64,000 nucleotides of DNA. Source: Kordia sp. Lineage in GTDB: Bacteria; Bacteroidota; Bacteroidia; Flavobacteriales; Flavobacteriaceae. Made by a program: the position numbers and the translations under genes. Position 1 is the first letter of the stretch. Each line of letters opens with the position of its first letter. This document shows, piece by piece, positions 28,307 through 37,720 of this stretch. The notes beneath the pieces were generated by a model. It had not been told where the DNA came from and ran no database searches. It saw nothing but the letters and a program-made list of their open reading frames with translations. Location of the stretch: NCBI GenBank assembly GCA_002733415.1, contig NVVR01000003.1, positions 62,001-126,000 on the forward strand. Reading direction: 5' to 3'.

Positions 28307-31156
28307 ATGAAATTAAAATTACTATGTATTTTAATCTGTTGTTATGCAACTATTAAAGCCCAGAATTCAAGTCCTAATTGTAATGTAACATTACAAAATA
28401 ATACAATTTTTGAAGCACATCCTGAATCATTAGAGGAGTACCGACTTTTTAATGAATTTTCTAAAGAATATAAAGTAAATTCGAGTAATAAAAGCGCTGC
28501 TGCTGCGTATGTTATACCAGTTGTTTTTCATGTTTATGGTACATCACACTCTGGACAATCAGTATCATATGCTAAAATAGAAACTGCATTAGCAAAATTA
28601 AATGATGATTTTCAAGGTCTAAATGCGGATTATAATACTGTTGATCCAATGTTTACATCAATTAGAAGTACATTGGATATTGAATTTAAATTGGCAAAAA
28701 TAGATCCAAATGGTGGATGTTCTACAGGAGTGATATTTCATGATGTAATGAGTGGATTTGGAAATGGTGGAGGATATGATGCTCTTATTCAGTCTGATGC
28801 TTGGGATAATTACAAATATATGAATGTATACATTCAAAATGATTTATATGATGATGCAAATCTGTATAATTCAGGAGTTGCTTGGTATCCTAATACATGG
28901 ATGTCAGATAATAATTTGTCAAGAGTTGTATATAATGGAGCTTATATTCATGGAAATACAAATGATGAATTTGCATCTATCTTATCACATGAATTTGGGC
29001 ATTGGTTAAACTTAAAACACACTTTTGATGGCGGATGTTCAGGTACTGATGAAGTAGCAGATACTCCTAGTGAAGATGGAAACCACACTTTAGGGTGTTC
29101 TGCAGGTACAAACTGTACTGGTGACTATGTAAATTATGAAAATTACATGGGGTATAATGGAGCTTCAGGTTGTTATAAAATGTTTACTCAAGGACAAATA
29201 ACAAGAATGACTGCAGCTTTAACTCATGCTACACGTCAGCCATTATGGCAAGCTGCTAATTTAATAGCTACAGGTGTTGATGATGCGGCTAGTTCAAGCG
29301 CTGTAACAAGTAATATTTCAGGTTTACAAGAAGAAGATGCTAATGATGGAAGTTTTACAACAACGGCTACCGTAACAGTTTCAGGAACAACTTTTGTGAA
29401 TAGTTCAGGGAGTTTAGTAAATGGAGTAGACTATAATTTATCTTTACCAGCAGGTTTGTCGGCTACTGTTACATTGTTGAGTAATACAGAAGCGCAGATT
29501 TCTTTTACAGGAAATGCAACCAACCATGAAGTTGTAAATAATGCAGCAGGAGGAATTACATTTTTAAATCCAGCGATTACAGGAGGAACAGGAACCCTAA
29601 ATTGTACTGGGGTATATTGGAATTTTAAGTATTATGATGCATATGGTATTTTTTATGTTGATAATGCTGATATCACTGTTAATTCGGGAGCTACATGGCA
29701 ATGGTTTGCAATTGAGGCGGATGCTGATGATTATTCATTTGGAGCTTTTGTTGATGGTGGAGATTTGAAATTAGAAACATACACTAAAGCAATTATTTCT
29801 GAAGGAGCAACTCGTAATATTACATATTTAGGTACAAATGAACCTGTTGATGGAACAAGAAATTTTGTAGCAGGTGGAGCATATCCAGATTTACATAACT
29901 TAAGAGATGCTTCTTATACTACTTGGGATGGTCAAACAGGTTATATTGGGTTTGAGTATGCAATTAATGGAAGAACATGTTATGGTTGGTTTCATATTGC
30001 TGTAACGGCAGATGGAAGTGAATATACAATTACAGATTATGCGTATAATACGGAGCCAAATGCTACAATATATACTCCAACTATTAATACAGGTAGTGCT
30101 TTCAGTGATATTTCTGAGTTTTATGAAGCTGACATCAATGATGGTAGTTTTACAACCGTTTCTACAATTTCATTATTAGGGACTACTTTTACAGCTTCTT
30201 CAGGTATACTAACTAGTAGTGTTGATTACACGGTGTCCTTTCCAACTGGATTAAATGCAGTGGTAACACTAACGAGTACTACAGAAGCTCAATTATCTTT
30301 AACAGGAACAGCAGCTGCCCATGAAGTAGCTAATAATACTACTGGAAATATAACTTTTTTAGATAGTGCAATAACAGGAGGAGTTGCAACATTAAGTGCT
30401 GCTACTATTGCTTATGATGTTAAGTTTTATGATGCTTATGGCATTTTTTATGTCGATAATGCTGATATGACTGTTAATTCGGGAGCTATATGGCAATGGT
30501 TTGCGATTGAGCCGGATGCTGATGATTCATCTTTTGGTGTTTTTGTTGATGGAGGTGATTTAAAATTAGAAACGTATACAAAGGCAATTATTTCAGAAGG
30601 AGCAACTCGTAATATTACTTATTTAGGATATAATGAGCCAGTTGATGGAACAAGAAATTTTGTAGCTGGAGCAGCTTATCCTGATTTACATAATTTAAGA
30701 GATGCATCGTATACCGTTTGGGATGGGCAAGAAGGTTATATTGGTTTTGAGTATGCAATAAATGGTAGAACATGTTACGGATGGTTCCATATTGTAGTAA
30801 GTGCTGACGGAAGTGAGTATAGTTTATTAGATTATGCTTACAATACAGAACCTACTGCAACAATTTATACTCCTTCAAACTTATCAGTAGGTGATGATAT
30901 GTATAATGTTAATGAATTTTCAGTGTACCCAAATCCATTTTATAATGAATTTAAAATTGTTAACAATAGTACTGGTAATGCTAAAATTAGTGTAGTTATA
31001 TTTAATAGTTTAGGTCAACAAGTTTTTGGAAACAATTATTCAGGTTTTGATAAAACAATTACTATTTCAAATTTAGAAATAGCGAAAGGAGTTTATTTTG
31101 TGAAGATTCTTTCGGGAAATAAAACCGTTTCTGTAAAACAGTTGGTTAGGAAGTAG
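28307..31156 (+). CDS. Secreted M43 family zinc metalloprotease with duplicated C-terminal modules and T9SS tail
   Basis: A 949-residue exported protein. Order: signal peptide (MKLKLLCILICCYATIKAQ), propeptide region, a pappalysin-type M43 domain with the zinc motif HEFGHWLNLKH starting at H228 and a Met-turn-like NYMGY, two near-identical modules of 265 residues (about 337-602 and 602-864), and a C-terminal T9SS sorting domain (SVYPNPFYNEF ... GVYFVKIL). The modules repeat with an exact 795 bp period and carry WQWFAIE, VDGGDLKLETYTKAIISEG and RTCYGWFHI; they may bind a polymer or matrix. The enzyme is likely exported by the T9SS to digest proteins outside the cell. It appears monocistronic, with a terminator at 31175. 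Confidence 0.92.
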   Translation: MKLKLLCILICCYATIKAQNSSPNCNVTLQNNTIFEAHPESLEEYRLFNEFSKEYKVNSSNKSAAAAYVIPVVFHVYGTSHSGQSVSYAKIETALAKLNDDFQGLNADYNTVDPMFTSIRSTLDIEFKLAKIDPNGGCSTGVIFHDVMSGFGNGGGYDALIQSDAWDNYKYMNVYIQNDLYDDANLYNSGVAWYPNTWMSDNNLSRVVYNGAYIHGNTNDEFASILSHEFGHWLNLKHTFDGGCSGTDEVADTPSEDGNHTLGCSAGTNCTGDYVNYENYMGYNGASGCYKMFTQGQITRMTAALTHATRQPLWQAANLIATGVDDAASSSAVTSNISGLQEEDANDGSFTTTATVTVSGTTFVNSSGSLVNGVDYNLSLPAGLSATVTLLSNTEAQISFTGNATNHEVVNNAAGGITFLNPAITGGTGTLNCTGVYWNFKYYDAYGIFYVDNADITVNSGATWQWFAIEADADDYSFGAFVDGGDLKLETYTKAIISEGATRNITYLGTNEPVDGTRNFVAGGAYPDLHNLRDASYTTWDGQTGYIGFEYAINGRTCYGWFHIAVTADGSEYTITDYAYNTEPNATIYTPTINTGSAFSDISEFYEADINDGSFTTVSTISLLGTTFTASSGILTSSVDYTVSFPTGLNAVVTLTSTTEAQLSLTGTAAAHEVANNTTGNITFLDSAITGGVATLSAATIAYDVKFYDAYGIFYVDNADMTVNSGAIWQWFAIEPDADDSSFGVFVDGGDLKLETYTKAIISEGATRNITYLGYNEPVDGTRNFVAGAAYPDLHNLRDASYTVWDGQEGYIGFEYAINGRTCYGWFHIVVSADGSEYSLLDYAYNTEPTATIYTPSNLSVGDDMYNVNEFSVYPNPFYNEFKIVNNSTGNAKISVVIFNSLGQQVFGNNYSGFDKTITISNLEIAKGVYFVKILSGNKTVSVKQLVRK
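29318..30895 (+). repeat. Tandem in-frame 795 bp duplication inside the M43 protease gene
   Basis: Two consecutive copies of a 265-codon module. The AATGATGG-AGTTTTAC mark recurs at 29342 and 30137, and the GATGC of the YDAYGIFYVDNAD segment ends at 29640 and 30435, both offsets 795 bp. Identity is high in the second half of each module (roughly 85-90 percent by eye) and lower in the first half. Confidence 0.8.
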
Positions 31157-31174
31157 TTTTCTTTATTTTTGTTG

Positions 31175-31209
31175 AAAAGGTCGATTTATTTATAAATCGA
31201 CCTTTTTTT
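31175..31209 (+). terminator. Terminator after the M43 protease gene
   Basis: Stem AAAAGGTCGATTTAT / ATAAATCGACCTTTT followed by a run of T residues, about 20 bp past the stop codon. Confidence 0.9.
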
Positions 31210-31236
31210 ATGTAGTTTTATAAAAAATGAAAATAA

Positions 31237-31926
31237 ATGACTTTGATATCAAAAGAAACAGTATCTTTTTTAAAAGAACTTTCAGAAAACAATAATAGGG
31301 AATGGTTCTCCGAACATAAGAAAGAATTTAAGGAGCATGAGGCAACTGTAAAGTTATTTTTTCAATCCGTATTTGAAAAACTAAGTGCTACGGATGATAT
31401 TGAAGCATATAAAATGATGCGTATTTATAGGGATGTTCGTTTTTCGAAAGATAAAACACCATATAAAGCTCGTTTTGCAGGTAGTTTTAAAAGATCTTCA
31501 GAAAGATTAAGAGGTGGGTATTTTTTAAATTTAGAGCCAGGTAATTGTGTCGTTGGTGGAGGGTTCTACGGGCCAAATCCAGCAGATTTATTGCGAATAC
31601 GAAAAGAATTTGAATTGGATGCTTTAGAAATAAATGAAATTTTATCAGATAAAGCGTTTAAAAAAATATTTCCTAACGGTATTCAGGGAGAAGGAGTGAA
31701 AACAGCTCCAAAAGGATTTGATAAAAATAATGAAGCGATAGTTCTTATTAGAAAAAAACAATTCTATGTAATGAAATCATTTACAGATTCAGAAATGACT
31801 TCTGAAAAATTTGTAGATGAAGTGGTTAGTGTATTTGTAACACTTCGCCCATTTTTTGATTATATGAGCGAAGTATTAACTACAAATTTAAATGGGGAAT
31901 CAATTTTGGAAGGTAACACCAATTAA
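31237..31926 (+). CDS. DUF2461 domain-containing protein
   Basis: A 229-residue cytosolic protein of the DUF2461 (TIGR02453) family. The pattern is clear: FLKELSENNNREWFSEHKKEF at the N-terminus, then MMRIYRDVRFSKDKTPYKARFAGSF and GGYFLNLEPGNCVVGGGFYGP. The family is widespread in bacteria and fungi but has no known activity. It appears to be a single gene, ended just before a convergent minus-strand gene. Confidence 0.9.
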   Translation: MTLISKETVSFLKELSENNNREWFSEHKKEFKEHEATVKLFFQSVFEKLSATDDIEAYKMMRIYRDVRFSKDKTPYKARFAGSFKRSSERLRGGYFLNLEPGNCVVGGGFYGPNPADLLRIRKEFELDALEINEILSDKAFKKIFPNGIQGEGVKTAPKGFDKNNEAIVLIRKKQFYVMKSFTDSEMTSEKFVDEVVSVFVTLRPFFDYMSEVLTTNLNGESILEGNTN

Positions 31927-31976
31927 AACTCAAAACAATTCAATTTACTCACGAATATTTTAAAATTTAACTGGTA

Positions 31977-32396
31977 TTAACCAGCTTTTGATAAATCTTC
32001 CGGGTATTCTAATAATAAAATATTGTCTTTCAATCGTTCAATAACTAAGTTCATCATGCGCTTATTTAAACCAGAGGAATTTTGAATGTATTGTTTGTAT
32101 TCTTCTAGGGAAAATACACCAAGAATCATCCCTTTTAATGAATTTCGAAACTTAATGTCTCGTTGAATTGCATTTTCAATATAATGCAGTTTCTTATCAG
32201 TAGAAAGACTGTAAAATACGTTTTTGTGTTTTTTAACGTAATTCTTAAAACTGTCAATAAGCAACTCTTTTTGAAATTGAATAGACGGTCGTAAAGTAGC
32301 GTTTTGAAAATATTCACCTGCCGACATATTGTTGTTAAGTGTAGTAGTTTTTACACCTAATCTAATCTTTAATAAATCATTTGTTCTGTTATTCAT
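31977..32396 (-). CDS. Conserved Flavobacteriia protein of unknown function
   Basis: A 139-residue cytosolic, probably all-helical protein (SIQFQKELLIDSFKNYVKKHKNVFYSL, KKLHYIENAIQRDIKFRNSLKGMILGVF, LNKRMMNLVIERLK). From memory, close relatives are widespread in Flavobacteriia and are often labelled 'glyoxalase', but no glyoxalase motif is visible here, so I do not use that name. A homologue-like start and steady coding pattern support it as a real gene. Function unknown. Confidence 0.78.
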   Translation of the reverse strand: MNNRTNDLLKIRLGVKTTTLNNNMSAGEYFQNATLRPSIQFQKELLIDSFKNYVKKHKNVFYSLSTDKKLHYIENAIQRDIKFRNSLKGMILGVFSLEEYKQYIQNSSGLNKRMMNLVIERLKDNILLLEYPEDLSKAG

Positions 32397-32485
32397 AATT
32401 TATAAAGTATTGGTTTACCCTAAATTACAAATTATTACAATTGATAAATAAAACGTATCACGCTAGTTATCAACTAAGTTGTGAA

Positions 32486-32522
32486 CAAAAAAAGCGATTC
32501 GGTTAAGAATCGCTTTTTTTTT
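32486..32522 (-). terminator. Bidirectional terminator after the TlpA-family gene
   Basis: Stem AAAAGCGATTC / GAATCGCTTTT with A- and T-runs on both sides, 36 bp past the TlpA-family stop codon. Confidence 0.9.
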
Positions 32523-32557
32523 ATCTGTGACCAAGCAAATTTAGCTTGATGTTGGTA

Positions 32558-33940
32558 TTAAATACCTTGTTCAGTCAATAAAGTTTTTAACTCAGGACTC
32601 GATGGTCTTGGAGCATCAGCAGAAACAATATTTCCATTAGGATCTAATAAAATAAATCTTGGGATACTATTTACACCATACTCAACTGCAAATTTCGATT
32701 TAAAATTATTGTCTGCAAATAATTGAACTCCAGTCATTTCTTTTTCTTTAATCATGTTAACCCATGTTTCATGAGCGTTTTTTCTATCTACAGAAATACT
32801 TACAAACTCAATGTTTTTACCATGAAATTCTTTTTCTACTTCTTTTAAGAAAGGGATTTCTCTTTTACAAGGTCCACACCATGTTGCCCACATATCGATA
32901 TAAACAAATTTTCCTTTTAAATCAGCTAATGAAGTAGTTCCTCCAGCATGATTCTCATAGTTTTCAAATATAGGGGAAGGGTTTCCTTTAGCTAATTTTT
33001 TAGAATCTGCTAATTGCTTAGTTAAAGATTCTTTAAATTTTTTGTCAGTTGCTATTGCAATAATTTCTTTATAAATAGCGTCTGATTCATCATTACCAGC
33101 TTTAATTTCTCTTGCAACATTAGGAAGAAGAGCTTGTTTGATGTTGTCACTTTTTAATCCTTTAATTTGATTAATGAATGACATTGCGAATGATAGTGTG
33201 CTATCTTTCTCTGTAGCTTCTGTAGCTTTACCTTGAATATCTCCCATCACCAATCCTTTATAAGCATCAGAGCTGTCAAAATCTAAAGCATTATCTAGGT
33301 CTAAACCTTCTAGTTCTTTACTAAACCCTTCAGGTAGAACAACTTCTTTACCTCCTGTAACCATTTTGTAATAGTTTGGATAGTTTTTTAGAGCAGCTAA
33401 ATAAGTAAAGTTATTATTCTTTTTTGCAGAAGCAACAAAATCAACATCTTTTATGTCAAAAGAAGTTAATAATGAATCAGCACTAGTTAGAACCGCTTTT
33501 ACTTTAGAAGTGAAGACTTCAGGTGCAGATGCAAATAATTCGCGAGGATTCATTTTTGCATTTGTTACCTCCTCTAACATGTATGCTTTTGCTAAGTAAT
33601 TGTTAACTACAGCTCCTTCTCCAGTATATGAAATTGTTTCGTCAAACTCTTTTGTATTAATAGTTAAATTTAAGTTATCACCTTGCTTTAAATGGAAGCC
33701 AGAAGTTTCTGGGCCTATTTTAACAATAAATTTACCGTTTGAAATTTTTAGTGTATCACTAAATGTACCATCTTCTTTTACAACTATAGCTTTTGAAAAA
33801 TCCTTTCCTTTAACAAAAACACTATCAGTATTATTATTCGTGATTTTACCAGAGAATAATGCATAGTCTACTGGTTTTACGTCTTCTTTTTTACAAGAAA
33901 CAATAGCTAGGGTAGCTAAGGCAAAAACAACTTTTTTCAT
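32558..33940 (-). CDS. TlpA family disulfide reductase with N-terminal DUF4369-like domain
   Basis: A 460-residue lipoprotein (MKKVVFALATLAIVSCKKED). The first ~110 residues match the DUF4369 beta domain (FSGKITNNNTDSVFVKG..., GKFIVKIGPETSGFHLKQGDNLNLTI), the middle is helical, and the C-terminal 140 residues form a thioredoxin fold with the active site WATWCGPCKREIPF and a cis-proline in NSIPRFILLDP. It is anchored in the periplasm or outer membrane and probably reduces or isomerises disulfides in exported proteins or cytochrome maturation. Multiple paralogues per genome are usual in Bacteroidota. It is monocistronic. Confidence 0.93.
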   Translation of the reverse strand: MKKVVFALATLAIVSCKKEDVKPVDYALFSGKITNNNTDSVFVKGKDFSKAIVVKEDGTFSDTLKISNGKFIVKIGPETSGFHLKQGDNLNLTINTKEFDETISYTGEGAVVNNYLAKAYMLEEVTNAKMNPRELFASAPEVFTSKVKAVLTSADSLLTSFDIKDVDFVASAKKNNNFTYLAALKNYPNYYKMVTGGKEVVLPEGFSKELEGLDLDNALDFDSSDAYKGLVMGDIQGKATEATEKDSTLSFAMSFINQIKGLKSDNIKQALLPNVAREIKAGNDESDAIYKEIIAIATDKKFKESLTKQLADSKKLAKGNPSPIFENYENHAGGTTSLADLKGKFVYIDMWATWCGPCKREIPFLKEVEKEFHGKNIEFVSISVDRKNAHETWVNMIKEKEMTGVQLFADNNFKSKFAVEYGVNSIPRFILLDPNGNIVSADAPRPSSPELKTLLTEQGI

Positions 33941-34123
33941 TTTTATTTTATTTTGGTTATTAATAATTTGTTTGACGTTATAGTTGTCAAAATATTACAG
34001 TTTATTTTTCTAAAACTTAAAAATACGAGAAAATCTATTAAGTTTTTAGAATTACGTATAATAATGTTTGGAAATCAGTGAAGCAAATCCGATTTTTGAT
34101 GTCCAAATCAAAGAACTGAGAAT

Positions 34124-35629
34124 ATGATACATTACATTGGTACAAGTCATTTGAGTTTATCTGACATACAAACAATACTATTAGAAGGAAAAAAAATCGC
34201 TTTATCAGAAGAGGCGATTGAAAATATTCAGAAATGTAGAGCTTATTTAGATGATAAAATGGAGCGTGAATCTGCCCCGATTTATGGTATCAATACTGGT
34301 TTCGGTTCTTTATGTGATGTGAAAATTGATAAAGAAAACTTAACACTATTGCAAGAGAATTTGGTAATGTCACATTCTTGTGGTACCGGCGATAGAGTTC
34401 CTCAGGAAATAGTGAAATTAATGTTGTTGCTTAAAATACAAAGTTTAAGTTATGGTCACTCAGGAGTACAGTTAGTTACTGCCGAACGTTTGATAACAAT
34501 GTTTAACGAAGGAATTTACCCAGTAATTTATACGCAAGGTTCATTAGGTGCTTCAGGAGATTTAGCTCCCTTGGCTCATTTAGCTTTACCATTAATAGGT
34601 GAGGGGACTGTTGTATATAAAGGAGAAGAAATATCATCTTCAGTTTTATTTGAAAAATTTGGTTGGACAAAAATTATATTGCAATCTAAAGAAGGCTTAG
34701 CATTGTTAAACGGAACTCAGTTTATGAGTGCTTATGGGGTATATAATTTATTAAAAGCATATAAACTATCATACTTTGCTGATGCGATAGGAACAATATC
34801 TTTAGAAGGGTTTAATGGTAATAAGTCACCATTTTTAGCATATTCTCATATCATTCGTCCACATAACGGTCAGTTGCAAACGGCAGCGCGTATTCTTTCG
34901 TTTTTAGAAGACAGTGAATTGATTGAGCAAGAAGGAAAAGCAGTGCAAGATCCGTATTCATTCAGATGTATGCCACAAGTTCATGGAGCATCAAAAGATA
35001 CTTTTGCATTTGTCAAGAAAACTTTTGAAACTGAAATTAACTCGGTAACTGATAATCCAAATATTTTTATTGAAGAGGATATGATTATTTCTGCAGGAAA
35101 CTTCCATGGACAACCATTGGCGCTAGGAGCAGATTATTTAGCAATTGCAATGGCTGAGTTAGGAAGTATTTCTGAGCGTAGAACTTACCAGCTTATATCA
35201 GGATTAAGAGGTTTACCAGCATTTTTGGTAAATGAACCAGGATTGAATTCAGGGTTTATGATTCCGCAATACACAGCAGCTAGTATTGCAAGTGCGAATA
35301 AGCAGTTGTGTACTCCATCTAGTATTGATTCTATAGTATCAAGTAACGGACAAGAAGATCATGTAAGTATGGGTGCAAATGGTGCTGTAAAATGTAAAAC
35401 AGTAATAGATAATGTAGAGCGTATTTTAGCGATCGAATTATTAAATGCTACTCAGGCAATAGAGTTTAGACGACCGTTAAAATCGTCACCATTTATTGAG
35501 AGTATGGTGGAAGCGTATCGTAAAGAAGTTCCTTTTGTAGAGGTAGATAGATTATTACATAACGATATTCAAAAATCAATTGCTTTTATCCAGAACTTTG
35601 TATTGGATAAAGAAGTATTATTTGGATAA
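34124..35629 (+). CDS. hutH: Histidine ammonia-lyase family enzyme
   Basis: A 501-residue member of the MIO-dependent aromatic amino acid lyases. The autocatalytic prosthetic group forms from Ala-Ser-Gly in GSLGASGDLAPLAHLAL (near residue 146). Other active-site segments are present: YGINTGFGSL, NLVMSHSCGTG, LLNGTQFMSAYG, RCMPQVHGA, DNPNIF and AGNFHGQP. HutH deaminates histidine to urocanate. The SH pair in VMSHSCG is compatible with histidine but also occurs in some tyrosine lyases, and no other hut gene is adjacent, so the substrate is probable, not proven. It ends with the bidirectional terminator at 35642-35700. Confidence 0.88.
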   Translation: MIHYIGTSHLSLSDIQTILLEGKKIALSEEAIENIQKCRAYLDDKMERESAPIYGINTGFGSLCDVKIDKENLTLLQENLVMSHSCGTGDRVPQEIVKLMLLLKIQSLSYGHSGVQLVTAERLITMFNEGIYPVIYTQGSLGASGDLAPLAHLALPLIGEGTVVYKGEEISSSVLFEKFGWTKIILQSKEGLALLNGTQFMSAYGVYNLLKAYKLSYFADAIGTISLEGFNGNKSPFLAYSHIIRPHNGQLQTAARILSFLEDSELIEQEGKAVQDPYSFRCMPQVHGASKDTFAFVKKTFETEINSVTDNPNIFIEEDMIISAGNFHGQPLALGADYLAIAMAELGSISERRTYQLISGLRGLPAFLVNEPGLNSGFMIPQYTAASIASANKQLCTPSSIDSIVSSNGQEDHVSMGANGAVKCKTVIDNVERILAIELLNATQAIEFRRPLKSSPFIESMVEAYRKEVPFVEVDRLLHNDIQKSIAFIQNFVLDKEVLFG

Positions 35630-35641
35630 AGTATAAAATAA

Positions 35642-35700
35642 TTAAACGATAAAAAAACAGCTACTATTAATATTAAGTAGCTGTTTTTTTTATCGTTTAA
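35642..35700. terminator. Long bidirectional terminator palindrome between hutH and the acylphosphatase gene
   Basis: A nearly perfect 59 bp palindrome: TTAAACGATAAAAAAACAGC... pairing with ...GCTGTTTTTTTTATCGTTTAA around an AT loop. The inner AACAGCTACT / AGTAGCTGTT stem with T-runs on both strands is the terminator proper; the outer arms include the stop codon of the acylphosphatase gene. Confidence 0.88.
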
Positions 35701-35965
35701 TTTCAAATGAATTGAATTGCTTTTCAGTATTCAATTTGATAATAGCAACACTTGTAACTTTGGATAAAGGAGACCCTTCATTTTTGAGCCAATGTATAAA
35801 AATATCGAGTTCTTTTTTTTCTCCTGTAGCTTCAATGAAAACAGTTCCGTTATTTTGATTAGTTACATAGCCATGTAATCCGAATTCATTTGCTTTTTTA
35901 TGAGTGTATTTTCTAAACCATACACCTTGTACTTTTCCATGAACTGTAATTTGGAGGCTCTCCAT
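35690..35965 (-). CDS. Acylphosphatase
   Basis: A 91-residue enzyme hydrolysing carboxyl-phosphate bonds. The catalytic arginine is in the GKVQGVWFRKYTHKKA signature (VQGVxFR) and the catalytic asparagine in GYVTNQNNGTVFIEATG (GxVxNxxxG). The length is typical. Its start codon overlaps the stop of the upstream thioesterase gene by one base, so the two are coupled on the minus strand. It ends within the palindrome at 35642-35700. Confidence 0.94.
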   Translation of the reverse strand: MESLQITVHGKVQGVWFRKYTHKKANEFGLHGYVTNQNNGTVFIEATGEKKELDIFIHWLKNEGSPLSKVTSVAIIKLNTEKQFNSFEIKR

Positions 35966-36348
35966 TATATAACTGGTATGGGAGTTTTGTATTCATTTAC
36001 AGCAACAAAAGTAAAATGACCTGTTACAGCCAACTCTCTTTGGTTAGAATACATTCTTTCAGTATAAATGTCTACTTTAATTTTACAACTAGTAGTTCCA
36101 ACTTTAATAACTTTAGCAACTAATTCAATAATACTTCCTTCAGGAATTGATTTTTCAAAATCTATTTTGTCTGATGATATGGTTACCATTCTTTTACGGC
36201 TAAATCTAGTCGCACATATAAATGAAGCCTCATCCATAAGTTGTAAAGCAGTTCCTCCAAATAATGTTCCGTAGTGATTTGTGGTGTTTGGAAATACGGC
36301 TTTAAAAATTCTTGTTTCCGAAAGTTTTATTCGTTCATCAATTGTCAT
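35965..36348 (-). CDS. Acyl-CoA thioesterase (hotdog fold, YciA-like)
   Basis: A protein of about 127 residues with the hotdog-fold motif NHYGTLFGGTALQLMDEASFICATRFSRKRMVTI, in which the family has its catalytic Asp/Asn pair; it hydrolyses acyl-CoAs. The frame stays open to an ATG at 36441, which would add 31 residues with no relation to the family, so the internal ATG at 36348 is preferred (MTIDERIKLSETRIFK). It is coupled to the acylphosphatase gene downstream. Confidence 0.88.
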   Translation of the reverse strand: MTIDERIKLSETRIFKAVFPNTTNHYGTLFGGTALQLMDEASFICATRFSRKRMVTISSDKIDFEKSIPEGSIIELVAKVIKVGTTSCKIKVDIYTERMYSNQRELAVTGHFTFVAVNEYKTPIPVI

Positions 36349-36541
36349 GTGAATTGTGTTTAGTATTATCATTAACCATCTATTAGTGATTAAGTTTGTT
36401 TTATAAAGCAATACTTTTGGACTAAACGTGTAAACTAACAATTAACAGTATTATTTACGTTAGCGTAAATCGTTCAGAAAATAAATCCACTGTTGGGATT
36501 AAAGTTATATTAAATAAGGAGGTAAAAAGTTATTACTTACT

Positions 36542-36549
36542 TATTTTTG
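36542..36549 (+). promoter_or_regulatory. Bacteroidota -7 box (TATTTTTG) upstream of the nitroreductase gene
   Basis: TATTTTTG fits TAnnTTTG and sits 17 bp before the ATG, implying a very short leader. Upstream (36483-36505) is a short ATCCACTGTTGGGATTAAA repeat shared with 8070-8090. Confidence 0.6.
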
Positions 36550-36565
36550 TGGTAAAGATAGTAAT

Positions 36566-37195
36566 ATGAATATAATAGATAGCCTTAAATGGCGTTATGC
36601 TACTAAAAAATTTGATACAAAAAAGCATGTGTCGGATGATAAGTTAGCAATATTAAAAGAAGCGTTTACACTTACTGCAACTTCATACGGATTGCAACCT
36701 GTTAAGTTAGTAGTCGTTAGTAATAAGGAGTTGCAAAAAGAGTTAGTACCCTATTCATTTAATCAGGAACAAGTTGCTCAGGCATCTCATGTATTGATTA
36801 TTTGTATTGAGAATACCGTTGATGAAGCGTATATTAGAACGCATTTTGAAAATGAAAAGAGTATTAGAGGAGTTTCTGATAAGATAATAGATTCTTTTAG
36901 ATCATTTTTAATAGCTGATTTTTCAAGTAAAAAAGATACTGAAATAAAAGAATGGGCAACAAAGCAGGCGTATATAACTTTAGGTAATTTGTTGACAGTT
37001 TGTGCTTTAGAGAAAATTGACTCCTGTCCAATGGAAGGTTTTGTGCCAGTGAAGTATGATGAATTATTAAATTTGAAAAATATGGGGCTTTCTTCGGTAT
37101 TAGTATTGCCAATTGGTTATAGGGCTGATAAGGATATGTTTTCAAAATTTAAGAAGGTTAGAAAGTCTATTGAAACGAATGTGATTACAATATAA
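36566..37195 (+). CDS. NAD(P)H-dependent nitroreductase family oxidoreductase
   Basis: A 209-residue FMN enzyme of the NfsB-like group. It starts with SLKWRYATKKFD, the family's FMN-contact segment, has the ATSYGLQPVKLVVV region, ASHVLIICIEN and EKIDSCPMEGFVPVKYDELLNL, which correspond to the conserved ExF/cofactor segments. It reduces nitroaromatics, quinones or flavins using NAD(P)H. It has its own promoter; the short thioredoxin-like gene follows 55 bp later. Confidence 0.9.
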   Translation: MNIIDSLKWRYATKKFDTKKHVSDDKLAILKEAFTLTATSYGLQPVKLVVVSNKELQKELVPYSFNQEQVAQASHVLIICIENTVDEAYIRTHFENEKSIRGVSDKIIDSFRSFLIADFSSKKDTEIKEWATKQAYITLGNLLTVCALEKIDSCPMEGFVPVKYDELLNLKNMGLSSVLVLPIGYRADKDMFSKFKKVRKSIETNVITI

Positions 37196-37250
37196 TTTTG
37201 GTAAGGTTATTGTAGTATATATTAAATAATGAATTAATAAAAAGTTCAAG

Positions 37251-37700
37251 ATGAATAGTGTTTTAATGATAGTGTTGTTGTTTATTAGTACGTTGTTTTA
37301 TGCCCAAGAGCATGATACAAGGTTAAATTGGGAAACTGATTTTGAAATAGCAAAAACTAAATCTAAAAAAAGTAAAAAGCCTATTTTAATGTTATTTACT
37401 GGTAGTGATTGGTGTGCTCCGTGTAAAATGTTAAAAAAAGATTTTTTCTATTCAGATAAGTTTATAGAAAAATCAAACCATTTTGTTTTGCTATTAGTCG
37501 ACTTCCCAAGAAATAAGGAGTTGATTACTCCTGCTCAAGAGGCAGCAAATAAAGTATTGAATTCTAAATACGGAGTAAGATCGCTTCCAACATTGATCGC
37601 TGTAAATTATAAAGGGAACATACTCGATAAGATTAAAAGCTATAATTCTGGTAGGGATACGAGCTACCATTTTGAGTTTATTGATAAGCTATTGAGATAG
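37251..37700 (+). CDS. Thioredoxin-like exported protein
   Basis: A 149-residue protein with a signal peptide (MNSVLMIVLLFISTLFYAQ) and a thioredoxin fold of the DUF255/thioredoxin_7 type: KPILMLFTGSDWCAPCKMLKKDFF carries the CxxC pair and VRSLPTLIAVN the cis-proline loop. It is expected in the periplasm as a disulfide reductase or oxidase. It ends with a strong terminator shared with pepT. Confidence 0.9.
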   Translation: MNSVLMIVLLFISTLFYAQEHDTRLNWETDFEIAKTKSKKSKKPILMLFTGSDWCAPCKMLKKDFFYSDKFIEKSNHFVLLLVDFPRNKELITPAQEAANKVLNSKYGVRSLPTLIAVNYKGNILDKIKSYNSGRDTSYHFEFIDKLLR

Positions 37701-37720
37701 TTTTATTGATAATAATGTTT

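Noticed and set aside
31977-32396. Glyoxalase function for the 139-residue protein
   Set aside because: Relatives are sometimes so named, but no glyoxalase metal-binding or beta-alpha-beta-beta-beta pattern is visible; the protein appears all-helical.
35642-35700. The 59 bp palindrome considered as a mobile element
   Set aside because: The stem with T-runs on both strands between convergent genes is fully explained as a bidirectional terminator, and no other copy is seen in the window.
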